A DNA stretch of 31,597 bases from a virus: the IMG/VR virus record IMGVR_UViG_3300027114_000007, positions 1 to 31,597 of that record, one strand, 5' to 3'. How positions within the stretch are numbered: the stretch's first letter is position 1; each line of letters begins with the position of its first letter. Shown in pieces: positions 29,777 to 31,597 of this stretch. The notes under the pieces are model-generated. The model made no database searches, was not told the origin of the DNA, and saw only the letters and a program-made list of their open reading frames with translations. Position numbers and translations under genes: made by a program.

Positions 29777-30615
29777 CAATCTCTCCTTATTTCAGCTATT
29801 TTGGTTAAAAACTTCGATGTTTGCGTACCACTAAATGTCTTTGTAAAGGCATCATTGGCAGCACGCAATTGGTTGTACTTCTTGGTTTTCTCTTTATCGT
29901 CATACTTACTTGAGTTTTGGATACGACTAAAGATGTCTAAAAACCCCTCAATCCAATCCTCTAGGGATAAGTAGGTTGCATAGGGTTCTTCTTGACCTGG
30001 CACATACAGATGGAGTTTATGGACATGGGCAGCAAAGTTACCCTTGACCATGGGTGGTGCTACTTCCCCGCTATCTTCGTCAATGGTAAGCTCATCGCTT
30101 TTAATCTCTGAGAGGTTGACAGCCTTTCCCATGTCTTTGGGTTCGAAATCAGCCACTTCTTCAGGGCTGTAGAACCCTGTAACTGATCCAGGAAAGACGC
30201 TTCGTATACCTTCTGAAATGCACCTGGATCGTAGCATTGCCCTTGGGAACTTTTGCCAGCCCGAGCCTGGTTTGACCAGCCCGATCTTGCTTGCTTGTTC
30301 GATTGTCCAGGTAACGGCAAGCTCTCCACCGTTGGGGTGACTAAATACGCCTGTAACTTGTTCATCTGTGTAATCCTTCCATTGAACTTTACCGCCCGCA
30401 TTTTGAAACCTTGCTAGCATCGCATCGGCTTTTAATGCTGGTCTGCCTTGAATGATATGAAAATCCCGTGCTGCTGTGGCGGGGTGCATACCTTCCGCTT
30501 GTGCTACTGCCATTAGCGCTAGTACGCTATTGGTATCCTTCATGCCGAATAAACCGCTTTTGGCTATTGCTTCTGCCATCTGCGACATATCGGTAAAACT
30601 CACAATATTGCTCAT
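29776..30615 (-). CDS. recT: RecT-type single-strand annealing protein
   Basis: 279 residues from ATG 30615, which has AAGGGGATAAG right in front; another ATG at 30630 is less well placed. The core EGMHPATAARDFHIIQGRPA, then ALKADAMLARF and AMLRSRCISEGIRSVFPGSV, is typical of the RecT/Bet-like recombinase superfamily. It would anneal homologous single strands made by the exonuclease encoded just upstream in transcription order. C-terminal 90 residues are helical and charged (KYDDKEKTKKYNQLRAANDA). Part of an exonuclease, RecT, small binding protein, RusA order. Confidence 0.85.
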   Translation of the reverse strand: MSNIVSFTDMSQMAEAIAKSGLFGMKDTNSVLALMAVAQAEGMHPATAARDFHIIQGRPALKADAMLARFQNAGGKVQWKDYTDEQVTGVFSHPNGGELAVTWTIEQASKIGLVKPGSGWQKFPRAMLRSRCISEGIRSVFPGSVTGFYSPEEVADFEPKDMGKAVNLSEIKSDELTIDEDSGEVAPPMVKGNFAAHVHKLHLYVPGQEEPYATYLSLEDWIEGFLDIFSRIQNSSKYDDKEKTKKYNQLRAANDAFTKTFSGTQTSKFLTKIAEIRRD

Positions 30616-30639
30616 CTTATCCCCTTTCATTAGGTGTCT

Positions 30640-31542
30640 TTACTTCACTAAAAATCTACGACTGCCAGGCTGCTCAATCACAAACTGCTCGTAAATGTCG
30701 GGCATTGCTTGTTTAAAGAGATCACTTGAGAAGCGCTTACTGCTCTTACTACTGCGCCAGGTTACTAAGGTATCTCCTGAGATGGATACGATCTCACCCT
30801 TATCTCCCATGGTGTTGCGGATTGCTACCTCTATTGCTTCGCTCTGATCCTCAAGCGCTTTGATGCTAGCCTTGTATTGCTTGAGCTGGGCGACTGCTAC
30901 CTCTACATTTTGCGTTGCAACAATCGTTTCATCGGTGCTGGTTGGATATACCAGTTTGGTTTGCTCTATGGTTTCTGCGGGTGGTAGGGTGTCGGTCTTG
31001 CAATACGCCCATAACTTCGCCATACGCTGCACCAGGTCATCTTTCATACCCTCGGTGATGTCAAACTCAATGGTTACAAATTCGTTTCCACCAAATAGAA
31101 CAGCCAAAAATATACGATGGATATTATGACAAGCAGATTCGTGTATGAGCTGGGCAAGGTCAGCATCAGGAATCCGATTAGCATCGGCATCAAACTTATT
31201 ACGAACTCCAGCATTATAGTTTTTAGCTTCAACAAGCACAGTACCATCTGCGCTAATGAAATCAAAATGAGAACGCATCCAATTGTGTTTGGGGTGAGTG
31301 AGAGCATAGTCCGCTTCCTTTAACTCCATCTTATGTTTGTCTTGAAACAAGCGCCCAATGACAGGCTGCATGATATGACCCATCTGTACCGCTTCCACAT
31401 CGGATAAGTCAGGCGCTTCTCGTTTACCTTGCTTGGTGAGTATGACATCCACCGCACGACCATTGGCAGCCATGCGGGAATCACCAGACCACCAGGCGCT
31501 ATTGCGTACCTCTGGCGCAAAGTCTGTTTGAGCATTAGCCAT
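30640..31542 (-). CDS. YqaJ-type viral exonuclease
   Basis: 300 residues. Second of two adjacent ATGs chosen (31542), because AGGGG is then 6 nt away; 31545 is the alternative. The nuclease fold has QMGHIMQPVIGRLF (about 54-67), the acidic residue in RSHFDFIS (about Asp94) and VLVEAKNYN (Glu105, Lys107), followed by a helix with DLAQLIHESACHN. This is the YqaJ/lambda-exonuclease-like layout. It degrades 5' ends to give single strands for RecT, 24 nt downstream. The C-terminal 100 residues are helical with a coiled-coil-like stretch (VAQLKQYKASIKALEDQSEA). Confidence 0.85.
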   Translation of the reverse strand: MANAQTDFAPEVRNSAWWSGDSRMAANGRAVDVILTKQGKREAPDLSDVEAVQMGHIMQPVIGRLFQDKHKMELKEADYALTHPKHNWMRSHFDFISADGTVLVEAKNYNAGVRNKFDADANRIPDADLAQLIHESACHNIHRIFLAVLFGGNEFVTIEFDITEGMKDDLVQRMAKLWAYCKTDTLPPAETIEQTKLVYPTSTDETIVATQNVEVAVAQLKQYKASIKALEDQSEAIEVAIRNTMGDKGEIVSISGDTLVTWRSSKSSKRFSSDLFKQAMPDIYEQFVIEQPGSRRFLVK

Positions 31543-31597
31543 CATGCACCCCTAGTAATGATATTGAGTAGTGCAATTAGATGATTAACTTGCTTAC
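31542..31597 (-). CDS. Partial upstream gene, 3' end (frame uncertain)
   Basis: Reading from the right edge on the minus strand, one frame stays open (KQVNHLIALLNIITRGA) and ends at TGA 31544-31542, which shares its last base with the exonuclease start. This TGATG junction is the same as others in this operon, so it may be the end of an upstream gene. Only 17 codons are visible and no product can be named. Confidence 0.35.
   Translation of the reverse strand, partial: KQVNHLIALLNIITRGA

Noticed and set aside
1-31597. Integrase, repressor, attachment site, tRNA or CRISPR array
   Set aside because: No product with tyrosine or serine recombinase motifs, no CI-like repressor, no cloverleaf sequence and no regularly spaced direct repeats were seen. 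The genome continues beyond both edges, so lifestyle cannot be decided from this window.

Overview
The window is a stretch of a tailed double-stranded DNA bacteriophage genome, most likely a short-tailed (podovirus-type) phage of a Gram-negative, probably freshwater or marine, bacterium. The virion type follows from terminase, portal, scaffold-like and capsid genes, a head-tail adaptor and large tail-hub protein, no tape-measure gene, and a run of long Ala/Gly/Gln-rich proteins that look like internal ejection proteins. The host type is inference only. Genes are tightly packed, often overlapping by 1-4 nt (TAATG, ATGA), base composition is moderate to AT-rich, and the longest gene-free gap is about 100 nt. 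No tRNA, CRISPR array, integrase, polymerase or rRNA was seen.

Layout. (1) 1-5322, plus strand: packaging and head assembly, with the C-terminal part of the large terminase, two small conserved proteins, portal, several short genes and a probable scaffold. The one clearly regulatory gap, with a perfect TTGACA and two inverted repeats, lies at 3985-4090. (2) 5370-10441: major capsid protein, two small beta-rich candidate decoration proteins, adaptor, and a 667-residue tail protein carrying an internal repeat array. (3) 10441-16670: fibre region. Three fibre-like genes, each followed by a small candidate fibre-assembly gene, are separated by a GIY-YIG and an HNH homing endonuclease gene; a long repetitive fibre closes the block. 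(4) 16670-23417: small genes, then four large candidate ejection proteins sharing short peptide motifs. (5) 23452-25494: lysis region, with holin-like membrane proteins, a coiled-coil tail-anchored protein, a three-TM-family holin and an M15-type peptidase endolysin. (6) 25487-26823: a conserved protein of unknown function and four very basic small proteins.

The right end, 26813-31597, is on the minus strand and converges on the late genes with an 11-nt overlap. Read in transcription order it holds a YqaJ-type exonuclease, a RecT-type annealing protein, a small possible ssDNA-binding protein, RusA resolvase, two tiny membrane proteins, a PD-(D/E)XK-type nuclease, a glycosyltransferase and an FkbM-type methyltransferase. 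This is a recombination module followed by a sugar-modification pair.

The strongest candidates for something new are the fibre/assembly-protein cassettes interleaved with homing endonucleases (11027-15044), and the short peptide motifs shared by neighbouring ejection-type proteins but written in different synonymous codons (18006-18041 with 18779-18814, and 18575-18607 with 19441-19473).
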